Assembly (NCBI GenBank): GCA_902478455.1
Contig: CABSLJ010000062.1
Span: 1 to 13,301, forward strand
Reading direction: 5' to 3'
From: an uncultured Oscillospiraceae bacterium
GTDB taxonomy: Bacteria; Bacillota; Clostridia; Oscillospirales; Acutalibacteraceae
Length of the DNA stretch: 13,301 bases
The position numbers were made by a program, and so were the translations under genes. Under the pieces are notes generated by a model, which was given only the letters and a program-made list of their open reading frames with translations, did not search any database and had not been told where the DNA came from. Positions 8,293-13,301 of the stretch are shown piece by piece. Each line of letters starts with the position of its first letter. The first letter of the stretch is position 1.

Positions 8293-8666
8293 TATTCCAT
8301 TTGTAAACGAATTGTGAAATCCATTGAAAAATCGCCCGCCCGCCTTGTCGAAAGCCCTCAAAATCCGGTCTTTCGGTCGCGCTTGCCGGGATTCTAATCC
8401 GGGTCGCTCTTTCATAGCCATCCTGCGTCCATTCTTCTCCGGATATTTGCATGTTCGAAAACCGCTCTCTTGGACGCCTGCAAAAAGGAGGCGAAAATTT
8501 GGCCGCAAAAAAATGGGCCGTCCCACAGACAAGCCCAAAGAGTTTTTCTTAAAATCAGCACGCATCAGCTTGCATGGCGCCGTCCTCTGCGCGCCCCCGG
8601 CAATCCGGCGGAGGTACAAAAACCGGATGGCCCTCATCTCTCCCTCCACGCCAATCAGAGAGCCGT
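8293..8666. other. Intergenic gap of about 370 nt without a convincing intact gene
   Basis: This stretch lies between the hrcA promoter and the stop of the methyltransferase gene. An open minus-strand frame crosses all of it and runs into the CIRCE spacer, but shows no protein-like pattern and lacks a well-spaced ribosome binding site. The bases are more AT-rich around 8480-8560, where the possible ribbon-helix-helix remnant lies on the plus strand. No terminator with a clear T-tract was seen after the methyltransferase gene. Confidence 0.6.
8499..8569 (+). pseudogene. Possible N-terminal remnant of a GRPTD-type ribbon-helix-helix gene
   Basis: AAGGAGG (8485-8491) stands 7 nt before TTG at 8499, an ideal initiation site. 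The frame reads MAAKK and then leaves frame in a run of seven A (8507-8513), ending at a TAA after 17 residues. One frame over, from ATG at 8513, it reads MGRPTDKPKEFFLKSARIS. An eighth A would join the two into MAAKK-MGRPTDKPKEFF. The GRPTD-x-PK opening is one I associate with small Firmicutes ribbon-helix-helix regulators. After about residue 20 the resemblance stops, so this looks like a decayed fragment. A chance resemblance cannot be excluded. Confidence 0.35.
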
Positions 8667-9899
8667 TTACACCACCTGGAACAGGTAGAACTTGAGATAA
8701 TCGGTCTCCGGCACGTTCCAGAGGATGGGATGATCGGGGGCCTGCTGACGGGCCTCGATCTGCCGCAGGGAGACCGCCGCGTCGGCCGCCGCGCTGCGGA
8801 GCATCTCACGGAAAAGCGCGTCGGTCATGAAATGGGAACAGGAGCAGGTGGCGAGGTAGCCGCCCCTGGGGAGCAGCTTCATCGCTTTGAGATTGATCTC
8901 CTTGTATCCCCTGGCGGCGTTGCGGACCGTCTGGCGGGATTTTGTGAAGGCGGGCGGGTCGAGGATGATAAAATCGTAATCCCGGCGCTTCTCCGCCGCC
9001 ATTTGGGTTAAAAGGTCGAAGACGTCGGCCGTCCGGAAATCCATCACGCCCTCGAGCCGGTTGCGGCGGGCGTTCTCTCGGGCCATGGAGACGGCCTCCT
9101 CGGAGATATCCACACTGGTCACATGGGCGGCGCCGCCCATGGCGGCGTTCAGACCGAAGGAACCGGTGTGGGTGAAGCAGTCGAGCACCCGCTTGCCCCG
9201 CGCCAGACGCGCGGCCGCCCGGCGGTTGTATTTCTGATCCAGGAAAAAGCCGGTTTTCTGGCCGTTTTCCACGTCCACGGCATACCGGACGCCGTTTTCC
9301 ACGATTTCGGTCACCGGGGACGCGGGAAGCGCCGCGCCCTCCAGCGGGAACCAGCCCTTGCCCTGCTCCAGGCCCTCCTTTTCGCGCAGGCCGACGTCGT
9401 TGCGCTCAAAGAGCCGGGCGATGCGCTCCCCCTGTCCGTTGAGGATGCGGCGGAGTCCCTCAAACAGCATGGGCTTGATGCGCTCCATGCCCAGGGAAAG
9501 CACCTGAGCCACCAGCAGTTCACCGTAGCGGTCGACCGTCAGACCGGGGAGCTGGTCGGCCTCCCCGTGAATCAGACGGCAGCACTGAAAATCGTCGCCG
9601 GGCATGACCGTCCGGCGGTACTGAACCGCGTATTCCAGCCGTCTCAGCCAGAAGGCTCTGTCAAACCGGTCGTTGGCATTGCGCGACAGGATGCGGACGG
9701 TGATCTTGGAATGACTGTTGTAAAAACCGGTGCCGAGGTAGCTCCCCCCGGCGGAAACGACGTCCACAAGCCCGCCGTTTTCCGGCGCGCCGACGAGCGA
9801 ACGGATTTCCTCGCCATACACCCAGGGATGCCCGCCGACAAGGGCCTTTTCCCCCTTGGGGGTGACGACGGCGATGGGATAATCGCGTTTCTGTTTCAT
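8667..9899 (-). CDS. Class I SAM-dependent rRNA methyltransferase, RlmI-like
   Basis: A 410-residue enzyme of the family of E. coli RlmI, which makes 5-methylcytosine in 23S rRNA. An N-terminal PUA-like domain (about 1-75, with GHPWVYGEEI) binds RNA. The Rossmann methyltransferase domain has GQKTGFFLDQKYNR (213-226), SAM motif I VLDCFTHTGSFG (238-249), the acidic motif SVDISEEAV (262-270), DPPAF (314-318) and the cysteine motif CSCSHF (352-357), whose Cys is the probable catalytic residue. The start is ATG at 9899 with AAAGGAG 7 nt upstream; the open frame extends 43 codons further but without a good ribosome binding site or family similarity. It lies 64 nt after the GNAT gene and is probably cotranscribed. 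Specificity for the RlmI site is inferred from family only. Confidence 0.92.
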   Translation of the reverse strand: MKQKRDYPIAVVTPKGEKALVGGHPWVYGEEIRSLVGAPENGGLVDVVSAGGSYLGTGFYNSHSKITVRILSRNANDRFDRAFWLRRLEYAVQYRRTVMPGDDFQCCRLIHGEADQLPGLTVDRYGELLVAQVLSLGMERIKPMLFEGLRRILNGQGERIARLFERNDVGLREKEGLEQGKGWFPLEGAALPASPVTEIVENGVRYAVDVENGQKTGFFLDQKYNRRAAARLARGKRVLDCFTHTGSFGLNAAMGGAAHVTSVDISEEAVSMARENARRNRLEGVMDFRTADVFDLLTQMAAEKRRDYDFIILDPPAFTKSRQTVRNAARGYKEINLKAMKLLPRGGYLATCSCSHFMTDALFREMLRSAAADAAVSLRQIEARQQAPDHPILWNVPETDYLKFYLFQVV

Positions 9900-9918
9900 G
9901 CAAAAGCTCCTTTGCCCC

Positions 9919-9940
9919 GGCGGCGCGCCTATGCGCCGCC
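9919..9940 (-). other. GC-rich hairpin in the GNAT-methyltransferase spacer
   Basis: GGCGGCGC (9919-9926) and GCGCCGCC (9933-9940) form a perfect 8-bp stem with a 6-nt loop just upstream of the methyltransferase ribosome binding site. No T-tract follows on the minus strand. It may affect mRNA stability or the ratio of the two products. Confidence 0.45.
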
Positions 9941-9963
9941 TGTTGATATTGCGCCGCGGTCGG

Positions 9964-10470
9964 TCATTCCCGTCCGTAAACCTCGCGGTAAAGGCGCTTC
10001 CGGCAGGCCGTAAAGGCCTCCTCGCCAAGCGGCGAGGGATAGCTCATGATGCACAGGGGAAGGTCCTTCTCCCCCTCCTGCAGGGGAGGCTGTACATAAG
10101 GGAAGGGATTCAGATGAAAGCCGTACCGTTCATAAAAGCCGATGCGCCGGGCGGAGACGTCGTCGTGCGCCGGTTCTACCTCCAAGATGACCGGACGTTC
10201 ATCCCGCGCGAGAAATTCGGCCAGCAGCTTTCCGCCAAGACCGCCGCCGCGCGCCGCGCGGCTGACCGCCAGATGCTCCACAAAGCGAAAGTCTTCAAAC
10301 TCCCAGGAGGCCAGAAAGGCGATCACCCTCCCCGCTTCGTCCCGCCGCACCGAAAGATGGTATGCCTCGTGGGAAAGTACCCTTTTCTGCCCTTCATAGG
10401 TGCGCTTTTCGCTGCTGGGAAACGCCTCGTCCAGGATGGCGAAAACCTCCTCAAACAGCCGCTCGTCCAT
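9964..10470 (-). CDS. GNAT family N-acetyltransferase
   Basis: A 168-residue protein with the GNAT fold. Acetyl-CoA binding motif A is visible as LAVSRAARGGGLGGKLL (67-83, with the R-x-x-G-x-G-type loop). Motif B RRIGFYERYGF (108-118) holds the usual tyrosine, and HLSVRRDEAGRVIAFLASWE (38-57) fits the early beta strands. The substrate is unknown; GNAT proteins acetylate amines of small molecules or proteins. Start choice: ATG at 10470 has AGGAG 11 nt away, GTG at 10473 has it 8 nt away, and ATG at 10479 is too close, so the true start is one of the first two. It is the first gene of a likely two-gene unit with the rRNA methyltransferase. Confidence 0.85.
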   Translation of the reverse strand: MDERLFEEVFAILDEAFPSSEKRTYEGQKRVLSHEAYHLSVRRDEAGRVIAFLASWEFEDFRFVEHLAVSRAARGGGLGGKLLAEFLARDERPVILEVEPAHDDVSARRIGFYERYGFHLNPFPYVQPPLQEGEKDLPLCIMSYPSPLGEEAFTACRKRLYREVYGRE

Positions 10471-10498
10471 CACGACCATCTCTCCTTTCGCTCGCGCG

Positions 10499-10552
10499 CC
10501 CGCAAGCGGGGCCATTTTGAGCCATCTTACCATACCCGCAAGCGGAAAGCAA
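10499..10552 (-). promoter_or_regulatory. Extended -10 promoter of the GNAT-methyltransferase unit with flanking dyads
   Basis: On the minus strand TTGCTT (10552-10547), 17 nt and TAAGAT (10529-10524), the latter preceded by TGG, form a good extended -10 promoter about 55 nt upstream of the GNAT start. The short dyad CCCGC-AA-GCGGG occurs at 10499-10510, just after the expected start point, and a near copy (CCCGCAAGCGG) at 10535-10545 lies within the -35/-10 spacer. They are 36 nt apart and may be a repressor site pair. Confidence 0.55.
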
Positions 10553-10718
10553 CCCCCGGCGCGCTGCGACGGGCATTCCCTTGCCGGAAGCTGCGAAAAA
10601 ATCTGCTCCCTCTTCCTTCCGGTTCCGTGAAGGCGGAACGCGAGTCGTTCTCTTCCGCTGCCACCCACGGCAAATCCATACATCTCCCGGTCTAATAAAA
10701 CCGGATTTTGCGCAAAAG

Positions 10719-10751
10719 ACTCCCGCCGCTCCGAAAAAGGGCGGCGGGAGT
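10719..10751 (-). terminator. Rho-independent terminator after the DUF3892 gene, probably bidirectional
   Basis: ACTCCCGCCGC (10719-10729) and GCGGCGGGAGT (10741-10751) form a perfect 11-bp stem with an 11-nt loop, 12 nt after the stop codon of the DUF3892 gene. On the minus strand it is followed by CTTTTG, on the plus strand by TCCTTTTTCC. The rest of the spacer down to the GNAT promoter holds nothing else I can support, apart from a 12-bp palindrome TTTTGCGCAAAA at 10706-10717. Confidence 0.8.
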
Positions 10752-10763
10752 TCCTTTTTCCAT

Positions 10764-11075
10764 CTATTGGACCGAGCTCTCCGGCACGGCGGGCAGGTTG
10801 CTTAAATTATTGCCCTCGCTGCCGTCGGGCAGGGTGCGCAGATATTCGCTGCCGTTGCGTGTGGCCACGCCCACGCCGTTGATCTCCCCTTGCTTTGCCA
10901 GGGCGACGCCCTGCTCCTTGGAGACGATCTCCCCGTTGGACAGCTGGTAGCCGGTCACGCGGCCGCTGCTTTTGACCAGACCGGTGATGTCCTTTGCGTC
11001 CGGCTTGGGCTCGGGATTGACCACATTGATTGCCGCCGGCAGGTTGCCGATTCTTCCGTCGTTTTTATCTCCCAC
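10764..11075 (-). CDS. DUF3892-like small protein
   Basis: A 103-residue protein of unknown function. The core ITGLVKSSGRVTGYQLSNGE, followed by an IVSKEQGVALAKQG helix, a VATRNGSEYLRTLPDG strand and NNLSNLPAV, matches the pattern I recall for DUF3892 (a short alpha/beta domain with a conserved YLRT-x-PDG and NNL ending). There are no membrane segments or signal peptide. The start is GTG at 11075, with AGGAGG 7 nt upstream; the frame is open ten codons further to a GTG at 11105, but that lacks a ribosome binding site. The Shine-Dalgarno sequence lies in the loop of a perfect inverted repeat. The gene is divergent from the flippase-like gene and has its own terminator. Family assignment is from memory of the motif. 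Confidence 0.8.
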   Translation of the reverse strand: MGDKNDGRIGNLPAAINVVNPEPKPDAKDITGLVKSSGRVTGYQLSNGEIVSKEQGVALAKQGEINGVGVATRNGSEYLRTLPDGSEGNNLSNLPAVPESSVQ

Positions 11076-11076
11076 A

Positions 11077-11093
11077 TTGACACCTCCTGTCAA
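11077..11093 (-). promoter_or_regulatory. Inverted repeat presenting the Shine-Dalgarno sequence of the DUF3892 gene
   Basis: On the minus strand TTGACA, GGAGG, TGTCAA: two perfect 6-bp arms with the ribosome binding site as the 5-nt loop, directly before the GTG start. As RNA this is a small hairpin; as DNA it could be an operator. The TTGACA itself is too close to the start codon to act as a -35 for this gene. Confidence 0.55.
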
Positions 11094-11102
11094 GCCGCCC
11101 CT

Positions 11103-11145
11103 CACGCGGCAGAGAGACCGCGCGGGCGTGCTTTTTTACTTTTTC
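11103..11145 (+). terminator. Terminator-like hairpin with T-tract, orphan on the plus strand
   Basis: CACGC (11103-11107) pairs with GCGTG (11126-11130), with an alternative inner stem CGCGG/CCGCG (11105-11109 with 11118-11122). It is followed by C, six T, then AC and five T. The orientation is plus, yet the nearest upstream gene is on the minus strand. It may be an attenuator or end an unseen antisense or leader RNA. The imperfect stem keeps confidence low. Confidence 0.4.
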
Positions 11146-11218
11146 TTAGTGTGTCTTCCTCCCCGCCCGATTATGAAGGACTTTCAAAAATAAAAGACAA
11201 GTCGCGTCTTTCTCCGCA

Positions 11219-11234
11219 TATAAGTTACAGGAGG
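11219..11234 (+). promoter_or_regulatory. Possible -10 element and unused Shine-Dalgarno in the flippase gene leader
   Basis: CATATAAG (TATAAG at 11219-11224) could be a -10 for the flippase-like gene, but no matching -35 is seen at 17 nt for sigma-A, and the spacing does not fit the sigma-E or sigma-K patterns well. CAGGAGG at 11228-11234 is a strong ribosome binding sequence with no ATG, GTG or TTG at a workable distance. A small inverted repeat AAAGAC/GTCTTT (11193-11198, 11206-11211) lies just upstream. Confidence 0.25.
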
Positions 11235-11276
11235 AAAATTCACATTTCTCTTCCCTGAAAACACGAGGTGTATGCA

Positions 11277-12863
11277 ATGAAAAAAAGAGTCTTTCTCTTC
11301 AACGCCCTTCTGCTGACCGGGGCCTCCCTGCTCGCGCGGACCCTTTCCATCGGCTTTCGGGTGTCCATCTCCAATAAAATCGGGGCGGAAGGCATCGGCC
11401 TGTACCAGCTGATCTGCACCGTTTTTCTCTTTGCCGTCACCTTCTCCACGGCGGGCGTCAGCCTGTCGGTCACCCGCCTGGTCACCGACGCCATGGCCCA
11501 GAAGCGCCACTGCCACATCCGCGACGTCCTCAAAAAAAGCTTCTTTTTGAGCCTTTCCCTCTCTCTGACGGCGGCGGGCGTCCTTTTCTTCTGCTCCGAA
11601 CAGATCGCCGTCTTCCTCCTGCACGACGCGCGCACCGCCTCCTCCCTGCGCATTCTCGCCCCCAGTCTCCCGTTTATGGCTGTCTCTTCCTGCTTCCGCG
11701 GCTACTTCATCGCCGTGCGCAAGGTGATGGGTTCGGTCAGCGAGCAGCTCTTCGAGCAGGTGGTCAACATCGTCGTCACCATGGTCATGATCGACCGTTT
11801 TTCCCCCTATGGACTGGAATACGCCTGCTGCGCCGTGGTCATCGGCACCACGGTTTCGGAGCTTACCTCCTGCGGCTTCTCCTTTCTGCTCTACGTCCGC
11901 CAGCGCCGAAAGCAGCGCTGCGCCCAGCAGAAGCAGCCCGGCTCCTTCAAAAAAATCATGGGGATCACCTTTCCCGTCACCATCAGCTCCTGCCTGCGTT
12001 CGGGGCTGAGCGCCATCGAGAACATCCTCATCCCCGGCGGATTGCGCAAGTCGGGCGCCTCGCCCGAGCGCGCCCTCGCCGGCTACGGGCTGCTTTCCGG
12101 CATGGTGATGCCCGTCATCCTCTTCCCCTCGGCCTTTCTCTCCTCCTTTACCACCCTCCTCGTGCCCGAGCTTTCGGAGGCAAACGCCATGCGGCACAAA
12201 AAAAACATCAGCTACATGACCGGCCGGGTCCTGCAGCTGACGGCTCTTTTCTCCATCCTGGTGATGGGCGTCTTCTTCTTTTTCCCCGATGAGCTCGGCC
12301 GGGCGGTCTACCGCACGGCGGAATCGGGTCCCTACCTGCGGATGCTCGCCCTTCTTGTGCCGCTGATGTACCTCGACAGCGTCGTCGACGGTATGCTCAA
12401 GGGACTTGGCCAGCAGATGCACTCGATGGCCTATAACGTTGTGGATTCCTCTCTACGGGTGGTAATGATCTATTTTCTCATCCCGCTGATGGGCATTCAC
12501 GGGTACATCGTCGTCCTCTATGCCAGCGAAATCTTCAACTTCACGCTCAGCCTGGGCCGGCTGATGAAGGTGGCCGACCTGCGGCCCAGACTCTGGAGCT
12601 GGATCATAAAGCCCCTCTTTTGCGTCGCCCTGCCCGGCTTTCTGCTCGGGAACCTCAGTCCGCTGCTCGCCCCCTACCTTTCTTCCGACGTTGCACGCGT
12701 CGTCCTCGCCATTTCCCTGACCGTGCTTTCCTATTTCGCCCTGCTGCGCCTGACCGGCTCTCTGCGTCAGGAGGATATCACCTGGATGAAGGAAATCCTT
12801 TCCTTAGGCCGGAGAAGAAAGGACAATCTGCCCCAAGCGCCGCACGGACAGCGCGCGCTTTGA
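11277..12863 (+). CDS. Polysaccharide flippase / SpoVB-like integral membrane protein
   Basis: A 528-residue membrane protein of the MOP (MurJ/MATE/SpoVB) superfamily with about 14 hydrophobic segments. The N-terminus LLTGASLLARTLSIGFRVSISNKIGAEGIGLYQL is a hallmark of the SpoVB/YtgP branch, as are SCFRGYFIA near residue 142 and the central GLGQQMHSMAYNVVDSSLRV. SpoVB of Bacillus is needed for spore cortex formation and is thought to move lipid-linked peptidoglycan precursor; other members move polysaccharide units. The start is ATG at 11277 with GAGGTG about 7 nt upstream; a GTG three codons earlier lies inside that ribosome binding site. The C-terminal 30 residues are basic and cytosolic. 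It is a single gene, convergent with the regulator at the right edge. A role in sporulation is an inference from family and cannot be proven here. Confidence 0.88.
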   Translation: MKKRVFLFNALLLTGASLLARTLSIGFRVSISNKIGAEGIGLYQLICTVFLFAVTFSTAGVSLSVTRLVTDAMAQKRHCHIRDVLKKSFFLSLSLSLTAAGVLFFCSEQIAVFLLHDARTASSLRILAPSLPFMAVSSCFRGYFIAVRKVMGSVSEQLFEQVVNIVVTMVMIDRFSPYGLEYACCAVVIGTTVSELTSCGFSFLLYVRQRRKQRCAQQKQPGSFKKIMGITFPVTISSCLRSGLSAIENILIPGGLRKSGASPERALAGYGLLSGMVMPVILFPSAFLSSFTTLLVPELSEANAMRHKKNISYMTGRVLQLTALFSILVMGVFFFFPDELGRAVYRTAESGPYLRMLALLVPLMYLDSVVDGMLKGLGQQMHSMAYNVVDSSLRVVMIYFLIPLMGIHGYIVVLYASEIFNFTLSLGRLMKVADLRPRLWSWIIKPLFCVALPGFLLGNLSPLLAPYLSSDVARVVLAISLTVLSYFALLRLTGSLRQEDITWMKEILSLGRRRKDNLPQAPHGQRAL

Positions 12864-13014
12864 GCGCCGCCATACAAATTTCCAGGCCAAAGCCCGTACC
12901 ACAACGAAAGCCGCCGCGCCTCCCTCGGATGGCCGCTGTCCTGCGTCCGGCCGGGCTTATAGTCAATTCTTTTCCCGTCTGCATACCGCGGCGCCCGAAT
13001 CTCGACAGGAAACG

Positions 13015-13047
13015 CCCCCTCCCAGCTGCTAAAATACTGAGAGGGGG
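13015..13047 (-). terminator. Possible terminator hairpin after the right-edge regulator gene
   Basis: CCCCCTC (13015-13021) pairs with GAGGGGG (13041-13047) around a 19-nt loop, 9 nt after the regulator stop codon. The minus strand then reads CGTTTCC, a poor T-tract. It may serve both converging genes. The rest of 12864-13056 shows no supported gene. Confidence 0.35.
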
Positions 13048-13056
13048 TACCTCGTA

Positions 13057-13301
13057 TCAATCGGCTGATCCGCTTTTCTTTTCCATGCGCCGGCAACGCT
13101 GCTGCGCTGCCGCCACCCCTTCCAGGTGCTTGTTGATGATCTCCTCCACGATTGCAACCTGTTCCTCCGGCAGACGGCGCAGCCGTTCTACCAGACCGGA
13201 AACATCGTTCGGGGGGCATTCCTCCATTAGAATGGCGTCGCTGGACACCACCAGCACCTCGCACAGCCTTATGAGCGTATGGATGGAAATCCCCACCGCC
13301 C
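13057..13301 (-). CDS. C-terminal part of a probable XRE-type helix-turn-helix regulator
   Basis: About 81 codons are visible; the gene enters from the right edge and its N-terminus is missing. The first visible residues, GISIHTLIRLCEVLVVSSDA followed by ILMEECP, resemble the last helices of an XRE/Cro-type HTH domain, where a segment like TLxRLCxxLxxSxDxLL is usual. A short linker and an amphipathic helix (LVERLRRLPEEQVAIVEEII) follow, of the kind seen in regulators with an HTH and a short C-terminal helix. A GTG at 13296 could be read as a start, but the frame remains open to the edge and the HTH would be incomplete. The target is unknown. Confidence 0.65.
   Translation of the reverse strand, partial: AVGISIHTLIRLCEVLVVSSDAILMEECPPNDVSGLVERLRRLPEEQVAIVEEIINKHLEGVAAAQQRCRRMEKKSGSAD

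Noticed and set aside
8386..8415. Segment resembling the T-arm of a tRNA on the minus strand (CCCGGATTAGAATCCCGG)
   Set aside because: The loop lacks the invariant TTC, and no anticodon arm, D-arm or acceptor stem can be drawn around it.
8239..8649. 136-codon minus-strand frame filling the gap before hrcA
   Set aside because: It runs through the hrcA promoter and ends inside the CIRCE element, with no recognisable motif. Its GTG has no proper ribosome binding site.
11184..12422. 412-codon minus-strand frame opposite the flippase gene
   Set aside because: It is charged, Gly/Asp/Glu/His-rich low-complexity sequence mirroring the hydrophobic codons of the membrane protein; a shadow frame.
12767..13264. 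165-codon minus-strand frame between the flippase gene and the regulator
   Set aside because: It overlaps both neighbours in other frames. A stretch around 12890-13000 looks somewhat protein-like, but no family is recognised and there is no ribosome binding site.

Overview
The window looks like chromosome of a GC-rich member of the Firmicutes, most likely class Clostridia. The support is a CIRCE-controlled hrcA-grpE-dnaK-dnaJ cluster, a DnaK without the extra N-terminal insert typical of Gram-negative DnaK, a DUF3892 protein, a SpoVB/MurJ-superfamily membrane protein of the spore-former type, and strong AGGAGG-type ribosome binding sites. Most of it is ordinary core genome. I see no prophage, CRISPR array, insertion sequence or tRNA, and no convincing undescribed multi-gene system.

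Layout. Positions 1-1021 (minus) hold an M20-family metallo-hydrolase that starts at GTG and runs off the left edge. Its last visible codons contain an odd in-frame direct repeat. Positions 1142-1887 (minus) hold cutC, which carries an apparent 1-nt frameshift close to its C-terminus. An L-asparaginase of the Rhizobium etli AII type (2095-3111, plus) is divergent from cutC; the spacer has a good cutC promoter and two inverted repeats over the likely asparaginase promoter. The asparaginase ends in a perfect-stem terminator and converges on the heat-shock operon. Between that terminator and the dnaJ terminator sits a 43-codon ribbon-helix-helix fragment on the minus strand.

The heat-shock operon occupies 3398-8292 (minus strand): sigma-A promoter, perfect CIRCE operator, hrcA, grpE, dnaK, a 135-nt spacer with three stem-loops, then dnaJ. 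HrcA represses the operon through CIRCE; DnaK, DnaJ and GrpE form the chaperone cycle. grpE and dnaJ both start at TTG. Upstream lies a gap of about 370 nt (8293-8666) with what looks like a decayed N-terminal fragment of another ribbon-helix-helix gene.

A second minus-strand unit follows: a GNAT acetyltransferase and an RlmI-like rRNA methyltransferase, behind an extended -10 promoter flanked by two short dyads. Next come a DUF3892 protein (10764-11075, minus) whose Shine-Dalgarno sequence lies in the loop of a perfect inverted repeat, and, divergent from it, a 528-residue polysaccharide flippase/SpoVB-like protein (11277-12863, plus). The right edge holds the C-terminal part of a probable XRE-type helix-turn-helix regulator (minus).

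The points most worth checking are the repeat at the left edge, the cutC frameshift, the two ribbon-helix-helix remnants, and the structured leaders and spacers listed as findings. All readings come from inspection of the sequence; no database search was run.
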